DNA of 64,000 nt from Virgifigura deserti (lineage in GTDB: Bacteria > Pseudomonadota > Alphaproteobacteria > Dongiales > Dongiaceae). The stretch covers positions 496,001 to 560,000 of the forward strand of contig QOZR01000001.1 of NCBI GenBank assembly GCA_003576685.1, read 5' to 3'. Position 1 is the first letter of the stretch. The number at the start of each line of letters is the position of its first letter. The notes under the pieces are model-generated. The model worked only from the letters and a program-made list of their open reading frames with translations, was not told the origin of the DNA and made no database searches. This document shows, in pieces, positions 39,960 through 49,008 of the stretch. Position numbers and translations under genes: made by a program.

Positions 39960-41318
39960 TTGGGGCGCTCCCGGAACACGGATAAGACACCGCACGGCAC
40001 CGCCGCAACCCAGACGACGGCGGGCCAGACAGCAGCGGGATCGGGGAAAGCGCTCGTGCTTTCCCCCGTTCTCCGGGACGGCATGCAGCCGGGCCGGCCG
40101 GCCGAGGCGCGGCTGGCAGAGGCTGTGGGTCTTGCACGTGCCATCGATCTGACCGTCGTACATGCGGAAACCGTCCGTCTGAGCCGGCGTCGGCCCGCCA
40201 CCTTGTTCGGCAGGGGCGCCGTCGAGACCTTCCAGGAACTGATCGCCGCCGAGGAGATCGGGTTGACCGTCGTCGACGCATCGCTGACGCCCATCCAGCA
40301 GCGCAATCTCGAGCGCGCCTGGAGTTGCAAGGTGATCGATCGAACGGGCCTAATTCTCGAGATCTTCGGTGAGCGGGCCCGGACGCGGGAGGGTCAGCTT
40401 CAAGTCGAGTTGGCCGCGCTCACCTATCAGCGCAGCCGACTGGTCCGGTCCTGGACCCATCTCGAACGGCAGCGCGGCGGTTTCGGCTTTCTCGGCGGTC
40501 CGGGCGAATCTCAGCTCGAAATGGACCGGCGCCTCATCGGTGACCGCATCACGAAGATCAAACGGGATCTGGAGGAGGTGAAGCGGACGCGGGCGCTGCA
40601 TCGCCGTGCGCGGCGGCGGGTGCCCTACCCGGTGGTGGCCCTGGTCGGCTACACCAACGCAGGCAAGTCGACCCTGTTCAATCGCCTGACCCGGGCGGAA
40701 GTGATGGCGCAGGACCTGCTGTTCGCGACGCTCGACCCGACCATGCGGGCGGTGCGCCTGCCTTCCGGCCGGGATATCATCCTTTCGGATACTGTCGGGT
40801 TCATCTCCGATCTGCCGACCGATCTTGTCGCCGCGTTTCGGGCGACGCTCGAAGAAGTGCAGGAAGCGGACATCGTCATCCATGTCCGCGACATTTCCCA
40901 TCCGGAGACGGCGGCGCAGAAGCAGGACGTCGATGCCGTGCTGCAGGACCTCGGGCTGGATCCGGCGCTCGCCGACGGGCTGATCGAAGCCTTGAACAAG
41001 ATCGATCTGCTCGAACCAGCCTCGCGCGAGCAGCTGGTCTCGCAAGCAGAGCGTGAGCCGGATCAAATCCCGATCTCGGCGGCCATGGGGGAGGGATGTC
41101 CCGATCTGCTGGCGGAAATCGATCGGCGCCTCGCCGCGGCCCGCCAGGTGGCAGAGTACCGGCTCGGCCACGACGAAGGCAGCGCGATCGCTTGGCTCTA
41201 CGATCACGGCGAGGTCCTCGGGCGCCGCGAAGATGAAGCCTTTTCCTACCTCCGGGTCAGCCTCGACCCTGCGGACATCAGCCGGTTCGAGCGGATGCGT
41301 GCTCGACTGAACGCCTAA
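39960..41318 (+). CDS. hflX: Ribosome-associated GTPase HflX
   Basis: HflX binds the large ribosomal subunit and can split stalled ribosomes. The 452-residue protein has the N-terminal nucleotide-binding HflX domain (~30-215: GRGAVETFQ, DRTGLILEIFGERARTREG, GGFGFLGGPGESQLE) and the GTPase domain with G1 GYTNAGKST, G3 DTVGFI and G4 NKID. The start codon is TTG at 39960, just after the hfq stop; no later ATG precedes the conserved region closely. The hfq-hflX pairing is conserved across proteobacteria. Confidence 0.96.
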   Translation: MGRSRNTDKTPHGTAATQTTAGQTAAGSGKALVLSPVLRDGMQPGRPAEARLAEAVGLARAIDLTVVHAETVRLSRRRPATLFGRGAVETFQELIAAEEIGLTVVDASLTPIQQRNLERAWSCKVIDRTGLILEIFGERARTREGQLQVELAALTYQRSRLVRSWTHLERQRGGFGFLGGPGESQLEMDRRLIGDRITKIKRDLEEVKRTRALHRRARRRVPYPVVALVGYTNAGKSTLFNRLTRAEVMAQDLLFATLDPTMRAVRLPSGRDIILSDTVGFISDLPTDLVAAFRATLEEVQEADIVIHVRDISHPETAAQKQDVDAVLQDLGLDPALADGLIEALNKIDLLEPASREQLVSQAEREPDQIPISAAMGEGCPDLLAEIDRRLAAARQVAEYRLGHDEGSAIAWLYDHGEVLGRREDEAFSYLRVSLDPADISRFERMRARLNA

Positions 41319-41342
41319 AGCGCCCGTTCGACGATCGAAATC

Positions 41343-42152
41343 ATGCTCCCGGACATCCAGACGGTGACCCGGCTGATCGAGGAGGTCGCCGCAACCGAGA
41401 TCCTGCCGCGCTTCAACCGCCTGGCGGCCGGCGAGGTGCGGGAGAAGGGGCCCGGCGACCTCGTGACCGTTGCCGACGAAGCCGTCGAGGCACGTCTCAC
41501 GCCATTGTTGGCGGCGCTCGTGCCGGGCAGCGCCGTCATCGGCGAGGAGGCCGCCGCGGCCGATCCGGCGATCCTGGCGCAGTTCTCGCGGCAGCGGGAG
41601 GTATGGGTGATCGATCCGCTCGACGGGACATCGAATTTCGCCGAAGGACGCCCCGTCTTTGCGGTCATCGTCGCCTTCGTCCGCGACGGTCGGACGGTCG
41701 CCGGCTGGATTCACGATCCCATCGGCGCCGTCACGGTGACGGCCGCGGCGGGAGAGGGCGCCTGGTGCGGCGACCGTCGACTGACCGTCGCCGCAGCACC
41801 GGCCGTGCCGGCGGAGATGACAGGCACGCTGCTCGCCGGCTTCTTCGGCGCGCCCGACCTCGGCCGTCGAATTCAGGCGCGGCGCGACCAGGTGCGGGCG
41901 CAGCGGAGCCTGCGTTGCGCCGGCCAGGAATATCTCCGCCTCGTCGAGGGGAGAATGCATTTCACCTTGTTCACGCGCCTGATGCCCTGGGACCACGCCG
42001 CCGGCGTGCTGATCCATGCGGAGGCGGGCGGGCACAGCGCCTATCTCGACGGCGGCGGCTACCGTCCGGCGCAGTTCGACGCGCCCGGCTTGCTGCTGAC
42101 ACCGGATCCGGCAAGCTGGCAGGCGCTCCGCGATCTTTTGCTCGGCGACTGA
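41343..42152 (+). CDS. Inositol monophosphatase family protein
   Basis: The 269-residue protein has the metal-dependent sugar phosphatase motifs: GEEAAA (Glu ligand near residue 66), IDPLDGTSNF (~90-99) and MPWDHAAGVLIHAEAGG (~213-229). Family members dephosphorylate inositol monophosphate, PAP, fructose bisphosphate or histidinol phosphate, and sequence alone does not decide between them. It lies 24 bp after hflX and 45 bp before a dehydrogenase, probably in one transcript. It is not a usual member of the hfq-hflX-mazG order. Confidence 0.88.
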   Translation: MLPDIQTVTRLIEEVAATEILPRFNRLAAGEVREKGPGDLVTVADEAVEARLTPLLAALVPGSAVIGEEAAAADPAILAQFSRQREVWVIDPLDGTSNFAEGRPVFAVIVAFVRDGRTVAGWIHDPIGAVTVTAAAGEGAWCGDRRLTVAAAPAVPAEMTGTLLAGFFGAPDLGRRIQARRDQVRAQRSLRCAGQEYLRLVEGRMHFTLFTRLMPWDHAAGVLIHAEAGGHSAYLDGGGYRPAQFDAPGLLLTPDPASWQALRDLLLGD

Positions 42153-42197
42153 AGCCGGTACCATGGCGCTCCAATTTTGCGAAGACAGAGGACGATG

Positions 42198-43070
42198 ATG
42201 GCGAAGAAGGTGACGTTTCTGGGCCTCGGTGTGATGGGATTCCCGATGGCCGGTCACTTGGCGGCGGCGGGTCACGAGGTCGCGGTTTATAACCGAACGA
42301 CCTCTCGGGCCGAGGCCTGGGTTGCCAAGCATGGAGGACGGCAGGAGCGGACGCCCGCGGCGGCGGCGAAAGGAGCCTCCCTCGTCTTCGCCTGTGTCGG
42401 CAATGACGATGATCTTCGCAGCATCGTGTATGGCGAAACGGGCGCGCTCGCCGGTATGGAGAAGGGCGCCGTCTTCATCGATCACACGACCGCGTCGGCG
42501 GAGGTCGCGCGCGAGATCGCGGCAGCCGCGGCGGAGTCCAACCTGCATTTCCTCGACGCGCCCGTCTCAGGCGGCCAGGCCGGCGCCGAGAACGGCAAGC
42601 TGACGGTTATGGTCGGCGGCGAGCCGCCGATCTTCGAGCAGGCCAAGCCTGTGATCGACAGCTATGCGCGCTCCTGTGTCCTGATGGGTCCGGTCGGGTC
42701 GGGGCAGCTCACCAAGATGGTCAATCAGATCTGCATCGCCGGCCTGTTGCAGGGCCTGTCGGAGGGCATGAACTTCGCCCAGCGTGCCGGTCTCGACGGC
42801 AAGCGCGTCGTCGAGGTGATCTCGAAGGGCGCCGCACAGTCCTGGCAGATGGATAACCGGGCTCTGACGATGCTGGAGGGCGAGTTCGATTTCGGCTTCG
42901 CCGTCGATTGGATGCGCAAGGATCTCGGCATCTGTCTCGCCGAGGCCAAGACCAACGGCGCCCGGCTGCCGGTCACCGCGCTCGTCGACCAGTTTTACGC
43001 CCAGGTTCAGGCACGCGGCGGCCAGCGCTGGGACACCTCCAGCCTGATTCAGTTGCTGGCGAAGGACTGA
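42198..43070 (+). CDS. NAD(P)-dependent beta-hydroxyacid dehydrogenase (HIBADH/GLYR type)
   Basis: The 290-residue protein is a two-domain beta-hydroxyacid dehydrogenase. It opens with VTFLGLGVMGFPMAGHLAAAGH (Rossmann GxGxMG) and has the substrate motif FLDAPVSGGQAGAENG, with the catalytic Lys in GSGQLTKMVNQ and the C-terminal KDLGICLAEAK. 3-hydroxyisobutyrate, tartronate semialdehyde and succinic semialdehyde reductases all share these features. ATG 42198 (MAKKVTF) is preferred for its spacing from AGAGGA at 42187; ATG 42195 is adjacent. It converges on mazG. Confidence 0.88.
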   Translation: MAKKVTFLGLGVMGFPMAGHLAAAGHEVAVYNRTTSRAEAWVAKHGGRQERTPAAAAKGASLVFACVGNDDDLRSIVYGETGALAGMEKGAVFIDHTTASAEVAREIAAAAAESNLHFLDAPVSGGQAGAENGKLTVMVGGEPPIFEQAKPVIDSYARSCVLMGPVGSGQLTKMVNQICIAGLLQGLSEGMNFAQRAGLDGKRVVEVISKGAAQSWQMDNRALTMLEGEFDFGFAVDWMRKDLGICLAEAKTNGARLPVTALVDQFYAQVQARGGQRWDTSSLIQLLAKD

Positions 43071-43093
43071 TACTGGCGACGAACTAGCGCCGC

Positions 43094-43945
43094 TTAATCG
43101 CGCTCACCACCCTCGGTCCGTTTGGCCTGCTGCCACAAGGCCTCCATCTCGTCGAGCGTGGCGTCGGCCGGCGTTCGGCCCTGGGCGGTCAAGGCATCCT
43201 CGATCTGTCTGAAACGCCGATCGAACTTTCCGTTTGCGCGGCGGAGCGCGGCTTCGGGATCGAGCGACAGATGCCGCGCGAGATTGACACAGGCGAACAG
43301 CAGGTCGCCGACCTCGTCCTCCAGCCGTTCGGGCTCGGCGTCCGCAGCCATTTCAGCGGAAATCTCGCCGAGTTCCTCGGCGATCTTCTCCAGCACGGGT
43401 GCGGCCATCGGCCAGTCGAAGCCGACCCGAGCCGCTCGCTTCTGCAGCTTTACGGCGCGGGTGAGGGCGGGCAGGCCGGCGATCACGCCGTCGAGGACGC
43501 TCGCGGCGCGCCCGGCCGCCTCTGCCTCTGCCCGCCGCTCGTGCGCTTTTTGTTCCTCCCAGGCCCGGGTCTGCGCCGCAGCGGACTCTATCGTTGCCGC
43601 GCCGAACACATGCGGATGGCGCCGAACCATTTTTTCCGAGATTGCGTCGGCGATCTGGCCGAAATCGAACGCGCCGCGCTCGCGCGCCATCTGGGCGTAG
43701 AACACGACCTGGAACAGCAAATCGCCAAGCTCGTCCTTGAGCGCCACCATGTCGCCTTGCTCGATCGCGTCGGCGACCTCGTAGGCTTCCTCGATGGTGT
43801 GGGGTGCGATCGTCGCGAACGTCTGCTCCAGATCCCACGGGCAGCCGCGCTCCGGATCGCGCAGTCGCGCCATGATGGCGAGCAGGCGCTCGATCGGCGC
43901 CCGTCGCCGATCGCCGGACGGATGGGTATACGAGTGATCGGTCAT
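43094..43945 (-). CDS. mazG: Nucleoside triphosphate pyrophosphohydrolase MazG
   Basis: MazG hydrolyses NTPs and dNTPs to monophosphates and limits aberrant nucleotides. The 283-residue, two-domain form shows MARLRDPERGCPWDLEQTF, the helical metal site HTIEEAYEVADAIE (EExxE) with KDELGDLLFQVVF, and in the second domain ALTRAVKLQKRAARVGFDW, KIAEELGEI and LEDEVGDLLFACVNLARHL. Both metal-binding sets look intact. It follows the hflX region as in many alphaproteobacteria, but on the opposite strand. Confidence 0.96.
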   Translation of the reverse strand: MTDHSYTHPSGDRRRAPIERLLAIMARLRDPERGCPWDLEQTFATIAPHTIEEAYEVADAIEQGDMVALKDELGDLLFQVVFYAQMARERGAFDFGQIADAISEKMVRRHPHVFGAATIESAAAQTRAWEEQKAHERRAEAEAAGRAASVLDGVIAGLPALTRAVKLQKRAARVGFDWPMAAPVLEKIAEELGEISAEMAADAEPERLEDEVGDLLFACVNLARHLSLDPEAALRRANGKFDRRFRQIEDALTAQGRTPADATLDEMEALWQQAKRTEGGERD

Positions 43946-44185
43946 CTCTGGCCTGTGCTTCGTCGCTCTAAGGAGGACAGGACAATACGGAAGATCGGCG
44001 CTCGGACGAAGAGGAGTCTATGGACGCTGACCTCGTGCCGACGTTCAGAACCGAATATGCGCATAATATATATTATGGAAAATAGACTCAGATTCTTGAG
44101 GCGCCGATTCCCCTCGATACTCGAAACCGAAGTAGCAACGCGATAGGGTGCGCCATGAAACAAGCCCAAGTACTTGCACCGGCCG
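43946..44185. promoter_or_regulatory. Divergent mazG / MFS intergenic region with AT-rich palindrome
   Basis: The gap between the divergent mazG and exporter genes contains an AT-rich core. A perfect 16-bp palindrome CATAATATATATTATG lies at 44062-44077. The region also holds AAGGAGG just upstream of mazG. The palindrome is about 110 bp before the exporter ATG and could be an operator for an unlinked repressor, or simply a promoter -10 area. No gene was supported here. Confidence 0.4.
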
Positions 44186-45802
44186 ATGCTTAGCTTAAAC
44201 CGACCGCCATGTGACGACGGCGTCGTCCGCAGTGCACCGGATACGCCCGGCTGCGCGGAGCGGGCGAAGCCGTGGGTACTGGCCGCGACGATCCTCGGCT
44301 CGAGCATGGCGTTCATCGACGGCTCCGTGGTCAATGTCGCGCTTCCAGCCATCCAGGCCGACCTCGCGGCCTCCGTCAGCGGGGCGCAGTGGGTCGTCAA
44401 CGCCTATATGCTGATGCTGGGGGCGCTGATGCTGGTCGGCGGATCGGCCGGCGACCGCTTCGGGCGGAGGCGCATTTTTGCCTTGGGGATCATCATCTTC
44501 ACGGCCGCATCCGTGGCCTGCGGACTAGCGCCGAACACCACTGCCCTGATCGCCGCTAGGGCAGCGCAGGGTGTCGGCGGCGCGCTGTTGGTCCCGAGCA
44601 GTCTCGCCATCATCGGCGCATCGTTTCCGAAAGAAGAGCGCGGCAGCGCCATCGGCACCTGGGCCGGCTTCTCGGCCCTTACCACCGCCTTGGGGCCGGT
44701 GCTCGGCGGCTGGCTGGTGGACGCGCTGTCCTGGCGCATGATTTTTTTCATCAACCTGCCCCTCGCCCTCATCACGCTGGCGATTGCATTTCGATATGTG
44801 CCCGAAAGTCGAGACGAGACGAACGATGCGGGCGTGGACTGGCGCGGCGGGCTGCTTGCGACGCTCGGACTCGGCGCCGTTGTCTATGGCTTGACCATCG
44901 CGTCTGACCTGGGTTGGGCGCATCCGGCCGTGTTCGGTGCGTTGCTTGCAGGTGCATTGGCCTTGGCTCTGTTCGTCCGGTCCGAGGCTCATGCACCCTC
45001 ACCCATGATGCCGCTCGGCCTGTTCCAGTCGGCGACCTTCAGCGGCGCCAACGCGTTGACGCTGCTGCTTTATTTTGCGCTGAGTGGCGCGTTATTCTTC
45101 CTGCCGTTCAACCTGATCCGGCTCCAGGGCTATTCCGCCACGCTCGCGGGCGCAGCCTTCCTGCCGTTCACCCTGATCATGGGCGGGCTGTCGCGCTGGT
45201 CCGGCGGGCTGTTCGATCGCTTCGGCGCGAAGTGGCCGCTGATCATCGGCCCGGTCATCACGGCGGCCGGGTTCGCATTGTTCGCCCTGCCCGGCATCGG
45301 CGGATCCTACTGGACGACGTTCTTCCCGGCGATGGTGTTGCTCGGGCTGGGGATGGCCGTCAGCGTCGCGCCGTTGACCACGGCCGTGATGGACGCGGTG
45401 GCGGAGCGCCACGCGGGCGCAGCCTCCGGTATCAATAACGCCATCTCGCGGGTTGCCGGCATGCTTGCGGTTGCGCTGCTGGGGGCCGTCGCGGTCGGCG
45501 TATTCGAGGCGGCGCTCGACGAGCGCGTGGCCAAACTCCAGCTCTTACCCGAAGTCCGTCAGGCACTCGAGGCGGAAGTGCCGAGGCTGGCCGAAGCAGA
45601 GGTGCCGCCGCAGGTCGACGGCGCGGACCGCACGGTGCTGGCGCGGGCTTTGGACGAGTCCTTCCTGCAGAGCTTTCGCGTCGTGATGCTCATCGCCACC
45701 GGACTGGCGCTCGCAAGTGCGCTGTGTGCCGCCTTGACGATCAGGACGTCGCGCGACCGAATAGCTCGTCAGTCCGGGATCTCGACGACTAGGCCGTCAT
45801 AG
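44186..45802 (+). CDS. MFS drug/solute exporter, DHA2 (EmrB/QacA) family
   Basis: The 538-residue protein has about 14 hydrophobic helices, as in the DHA2 proton antiporters. Signatures are SSMAFIDGSVVNVALPAIQ (first helix with the conserved Asp), AGDRFGRRRIFALG (motif A), RAAQGVGGALLVPSSLAII (motif B-like) and GPVLGGWLVDALSWRMIFFIN (antiporter motif C). A soluble, acidic stretch precedes the last helix. The substrate is unknown. No TetR/MarR gene or membrane fusion partner adjoins it. The 3' end overlaps the convergent MBL gene by 34 bp. The start is taken as ATG 44186; TTG 44174 is possible. Confidence 0.9.
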   Translation: MLSLNRPPCDDGVVRSAPDTPGCAERAKPWVLAATILGSSMAFIDGSVVNVALPAIQADLAASVSGAQWVVNAYMLMLGALMLVGGSAGDRFGRRRIFALGIIIFTAASVACGLAPNTTALIAARAAQGVGGALLVPSSLAIIGASFPKEERGSAIGTWAGFSALTTALGPVLGGWLVDALSWRMIFFINLPLALITLAIAFRYVPESRDETNDAGVDWRGGLLATLGLGAVVYGLTIASDLGWAHPAVFGALLAGALALALFVRSEAHAPSPMMPLGLFQSATFSGANALTLLLYFALSGALFFLPFNLIRLQGYSATLAGAAFLPFTLIMGGLSRWSGGLFDRFGAKWPLIIGPVITAAGFALFALPGIGGSYWTTFFPAMVLLGLGMAVSVAPLTTAVMDAVAERHAGAASGINNAISRVAGMLAVALLGAVAVGVFEAALDERVAKLQLLPEVRQALEAEVPRLAEAEVPPQVDGADRTVLARALDESFLQSFRVVMLIATGLALASALCAALTIRTSRDRIARQSGISTTRPS

Positions 45803-46548
45803 CCCGGCTCCACGCCCTGCGGACAACGCGCCGCGAGATCGTCATAGTCGATCATATGGTTCAGGTGGGTCAGAACCGCATGCTTCGGCTTCAGCCGATC
45901 GATCCAGCCGAGGGTTTTCTCGAAATGCGCATGGGTCGGATGCGGCTCGTAGCGCAGGCAATCGACGATCCAGAGGTCCAGGCCGGTCAGTTCGGCGAAC
46001 GCCGCTTCAGGCAGGTCCACCACATCGGTCGAATAGGCCATGCGGCCGAGACGATAGCCGAGAGTCACGGTGCCATAGCCATGCTGCTGTTCGAACGCCG
46101 TCACCGGGATATCGTTGATCGCAAACGGCCCGGTGATCTTGCGGACCTCGAGGAACGGCTTGTACAGAACGCCGGAGCCCTGTTCCGACTGGCGGAAGAT
46201 GTAATCGAAGCGATGGCTGAGCACGGCCATCGTCTCGGCGACGCCATAGGCCGGTATCGGCGGCGCCTCCAGATTCCGCCGCAGAAAGCGCAAATCGTCG
46301 ATTCCGTGGCAGTGATCGGCATGGTCATGGGTATAGAGCACGGCGTCGATCCGCGTCGCTCCGGCATCGAGAAGCTGCGCCCGTAGGTCGGGCGAGGTAT
46401 CGATCAGCACTGTGGTGTCGCCCTGCTCCACCAGCACCGACACGCGGCGCCGGCGGTTCTTCGGATTGTCCGGGTTGCACCGCCCCCAATTGCCGCCGAT
46501 CAGAGGAACGCCGCCGGAGCCGCCGCAACCGAGAACCGTGACCCGCAT
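45769..46548 (-). CDS. MBL-fold metallohydrolase, PhnP/RNase Z-related
   Basis: The 259-residue protein begins MRVTVLGCGGSGGVPLIGG and carries the binuclear metal site THDHADHCHG (HxHxDH) and later His/Asp ligands in YSTDVVD and LTHLNH. It resembles PhnP-type phosphodiesterases, but no phn genes are in the window. In alphaproteobacteria this gene commonly follows tatD, as here; the cellular substrate is unknown. Its ATG overlaps the tatD stop (TGATG). The longer upstream frame lies inside tatD and is rejected. Confidence 0.9.
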   Translation of the reverse strand: MRVTVLGCGGSGGVPLIGGNWGRCNPDNPKNRRRRVSVLVEQGDTTVLIDTSPDLRAQLLDAGATRIDAVLYTHDHADHCHGIDDLRFLRRNLEAPPIPAYGVAETMAVLSHRFDYIFRQSEQGSGVLYKPFLEVRKITGPFAINDIPVTAFEQQHGYGTVTLGYRLGRMAYSTDVVDLPEAAFAELTGLDLWIVDCLRYEPHPTHAHFEKTLGWIDRLKPKHAVLTHLNHMIDYDDLAARCPQGVEPGYDGLVVEIPD

Positions 46549-47348
46549 CAGCCGCCCGGCGCTCCGCTGGCGGGCGCATGCGCCTTGCCGAACAGGCGGA
46601 AGAAGTTCGCCGTGGTGGTTCGGGCGAGCTCGTCGACGGTAACGCCGCGCAGCTCGGCCACGCGCGCCGCCGTATGGACGACGAACGCCGGCTCGTTTCG
46701 CTTGCCGCGATGCGGCATCGGCGCCAGATAGGGCGAGTCGGTTTCGACCAGAAGCCGGTCGGCAGGTACATCCCGCGCGATCTCCCGCAGCGCCTCGGCA
46801 TTCTTGAAGGTCACGATGCCGGACAGCGAGATGTAGAACCCCAATTCCAAAGCTTTTTCCGCGAGTTCCCGGCCGGAGCTGAAGCAATGCAGCACGCCGG
46901 TCAGCCTTCCACCGTCGGTTCCCTCGGTGAGCAGCGCCGCCATATCCTCGTCGGCATCTCGCGTATGGACGATCAAGGGCAGCCCGGTTTCGCGCGCGGC
47001 CTTCATATGGGCGCGAAAGACCGCCTGCTGCTGGTCCCGCGGGCTGTTATCATAATAGTAGTCCAAGCCGGTTTCGCCGATCCCGACCACCTTGGGGTGC
47101 GCCGCCAATCCGATGAGACGCGCCGCGTCGACATCCCCCGCATTTTCCGCTTCGTGCGGATGGACGCCGACCGAGCAGTAGACATTGTCGTAGCGCTCGG
47201 CGATGCCGAGGACCTGTTCGAACTCGTTGAGGCGCGTGCAGATGGTCACGAGCGTTCCGACGCCCTCCCCCTCCGCTCGCGAAACAACGACGTCAAGATC
47301 GTCGTTGAAGTCCTTGAAATTCAAATGACAATGGCTGTCGACAAGCAT
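46548..47348 (-). CDS. tatD: TatD family metal-dependent deoxyribonuclease
   Basis: TatD proteins are metal-dependent 3'-5' DNases of the amidohydrolase fold. The 266-residue protein has the metal ligands of LVDSHCHLNF at the start, GETGLDYYY, HTRDADED, HCFSSG and VETDSPYLAP followed by HRGKRNEP. Start and stop are each shared with a neighbour as TGATG (metG upstream, MBL gene downstream), so the three genes should be translationally coupled. The gene is often annotated as ycfH-like. Confidence 0.95.
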   Translation of the reverse strand: MLVDSHCHLNFKDFNDDLDVVVSRAEGEGVGTLVTICTRLNEFEQVLGIAERYDNVYCSVGVHPHEAENAGDVDAARLIGLAAHPKVVGIGETGLDYYYDNSPRDQQQAVFRAHMKAARETGLPLIVHTRDADEDMAALLTEGTDGGRLTGVLHCFSSGRELAEKALELGFYISLSGIVTFKNAEALREIARDVPADRLLVETDSPYLAPMPHRGKRNEPAFVVHTAARVAELRGVTVDELARTTTANFFRLFGKAHAPASGAPGG

Positions 47349-48919
47349 CAGCGCCCCGTCTTTTGGGAATCGTCGTCCTCGGGCTTGATATAACGTGGGA
47401 AAATGGGTTCCGGTTTCGGCAGGGCCGTTCCCGGCGCCAAGGCGCCGTCCGGTCCCAGCGACGCGAAGGTCCGGCCCTCCGGAGCTACGGCGAGCTGGTC
47501 GAGCAGTCGAGCACAGGACTCCGGCATCACGGGCTGAGTCAGAATCGCCAGGTGACGGATCGTTTCCGCCAGCGTATAGAGCACCGTGTTCATGCGCGCG
47601 GGATCGGTCTTGCGCAGGGTCCAGGGCGCCTGCTCGTCGACATAGCGATTGGCGTCGCCCACCACCTGCCAGGCCGCCTCCAGCCCGCGGTGGAAGGCCT
47701 GTTCGCCGAAATCGGCGCGGAGCCGGTCGAACAGTTCCCGCGCCGCCGTCAACAGCGCCTCGTCCGCCGCCTTCAAGGCATTTGGCCGAGGCACCGCCGC
47801 CTCGCAGTTCTTGTGGATCATCGACAGGACGCGTTGCGCCAGATTGCCGAAATCATTCGCCAAGTCGCTGTTGATGCGGTTGATCGCAGCCGTCCGGCTG
47901 AAGTCACCGTCATTCCCGAACGGCACTTCGCGCAGCAGGAAATACCGGATCTGGTCGAGCCCGTACTCGTCGGCCAGCACAACCGGGTCGATGACGTTGC
48001 CTACTGACTTGGAGATCTTCTGCCCCTCGTTCGTCCACCAGCCATGGGCGAACACGCGCTTTGGCGGCTGCAACCCTGCCGCCATCAGGAAGGCCGGCCA
48101 GAAGATCGCGTGAAACCGCAGAATATCCTTACCCACCATGTGAAGATCGGCAGGCCAAAAGGTTGAATAATCTTTATTCTCCGTATCGGGGTATCCGACC
48201 GCCGTAATATAGTTGGTGAGCGCGTCGAGCCAGACATACATGATGTGATCCGGGTCGTTCGGAACCGGAATGCCCCAACGGAAGGTCGTCCGGCTGACCG
48301 AGAGATCCCTGAGCCCGCTCCTGACGAAGCTGATCACCTCGTTCCGGCGGCTCGCTGGACCTATGAAGCCGGGATTCTGCTCATAGAAGGCCAGCAGCCG
48401 CTCCTGCCATGCCGAGAGCCGAAAGAAGTAGGACGGCTCCTCCACCCACTCCACCTCGGCCCCGGAGGGTGCGATCTTCTTGCCGCCCGGCCCGTCACGC
48501 AGCTCGCTCTCGTCATAGAACGCCTCGTCGCGCACGGCGTACCATCCGGCGTAAGAGCCAAGATAGATCTCACCCGCCTCCTTCAGTCGCGTCCACAGCG
48601 CCTGGCAGGCGCGGACATGGCGCTCCTCCGTCGTCCGGATGAAGTCGTCGTTCGAGAAGTTCAACGTCTTCGCCAAGTCCCGGAAATTCAGCGACACCTT
48701 GTCGGTAAAGGCCTGCGGATCCATGCCGGCCGCCTGGGCCGATTTCTCGACCTTCTGGCCGTGCTCGTCCGTCCCGGTCAGGAACTTGACCCGGCGACCG
48801 TCGAGCCGCATGAATCGGGCGAGCACGTCGCAAGCAAGGGTCGTGTAGGCGTGGCCAATATGCGGCGCGTCGTTGACGTAATAGATCGGCGTGGTGATGT
48901 AATAGGGTTGTGGCCCCAC
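47348..48919 (-). CDS. metG: Methionyl-tRNA synthetase
   Basis: The 523-residue class I synthetase begins YYITTPIYYVNDAPHIGHAY with the HIGH motif and has a KMSKS variant ISKSVGN near residue 305, with GKDILRFHAIFWPAFLM and GWWTNEGQK. The zinc knuckle and the C-terminal dimerisation domain of the longer MetG type are absent, which is the usual short alphaproteobacterial form. The start codon is GTG at 48919. holB is 89 bp upstream, and tatD is coupled at the 3' end. Confidence 0.96.
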   Translation of the reverse strand: MGPQPYYITTPIYYVNDAPHIGHAYTTLACDVLARFMRLDGRRVKFLTGTDEHGQKVEKSAQAAGMDPQAFTDKVSLNFRDLAKTLNFSNDDFIRTTEERHVRACQALWTRLKEAGEIYLGSYAGWYAVRDEAFYDESELRDGPGGKKIAPSGAEVEWVEEPSYFFRLSAWQERLLAFYEQNPGFIGPASRRNEVISFVRSGLRDLSVSRTTFRWGIPVPNDPDHIMYVWLDALTNYITAVGYPDTENKDYSTFWPADLHMVGKDILRFHAIFWPAFLMAAGLQPPKRVFAHGWWTNEGQKISKSVGNVIDPVVLADEYGLDQIRYFLLREVPFGNDGDFSRTAAINRINSDLANDFGNLAQRVLSMIHKNCEAAVPRPNALKAADEALLTAARELFDRLRADFGEQAFHRGLEAAWQVVGDANRYVDEQAPWTLRKTDPARMNTVLYTLAETIRHLAILTQPVMPESCARLLDQLAVAPEGRTFASLGPDGALAPGTALPKPEPIFPRYIKPEDDDSQKTGR

Positions 48920-49008
48920 GATTTCCGGTCTCCTGCAGAGGCGGCGCGGATGCGACCGGCAGGATTGCCGAGCCGGCTCGAAGGGCGCGCCTGCGAGATG
49001 ACGCCCGT

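Noticed and set aside
40350..42548. 732-codon open frame on the minus strand
   Set aside because: It is antisense to hflX and the phosphatase gene, has arginine/aspartate/glycine-rich composition without any domain, and results from the high-GC codon bias of the real genes.
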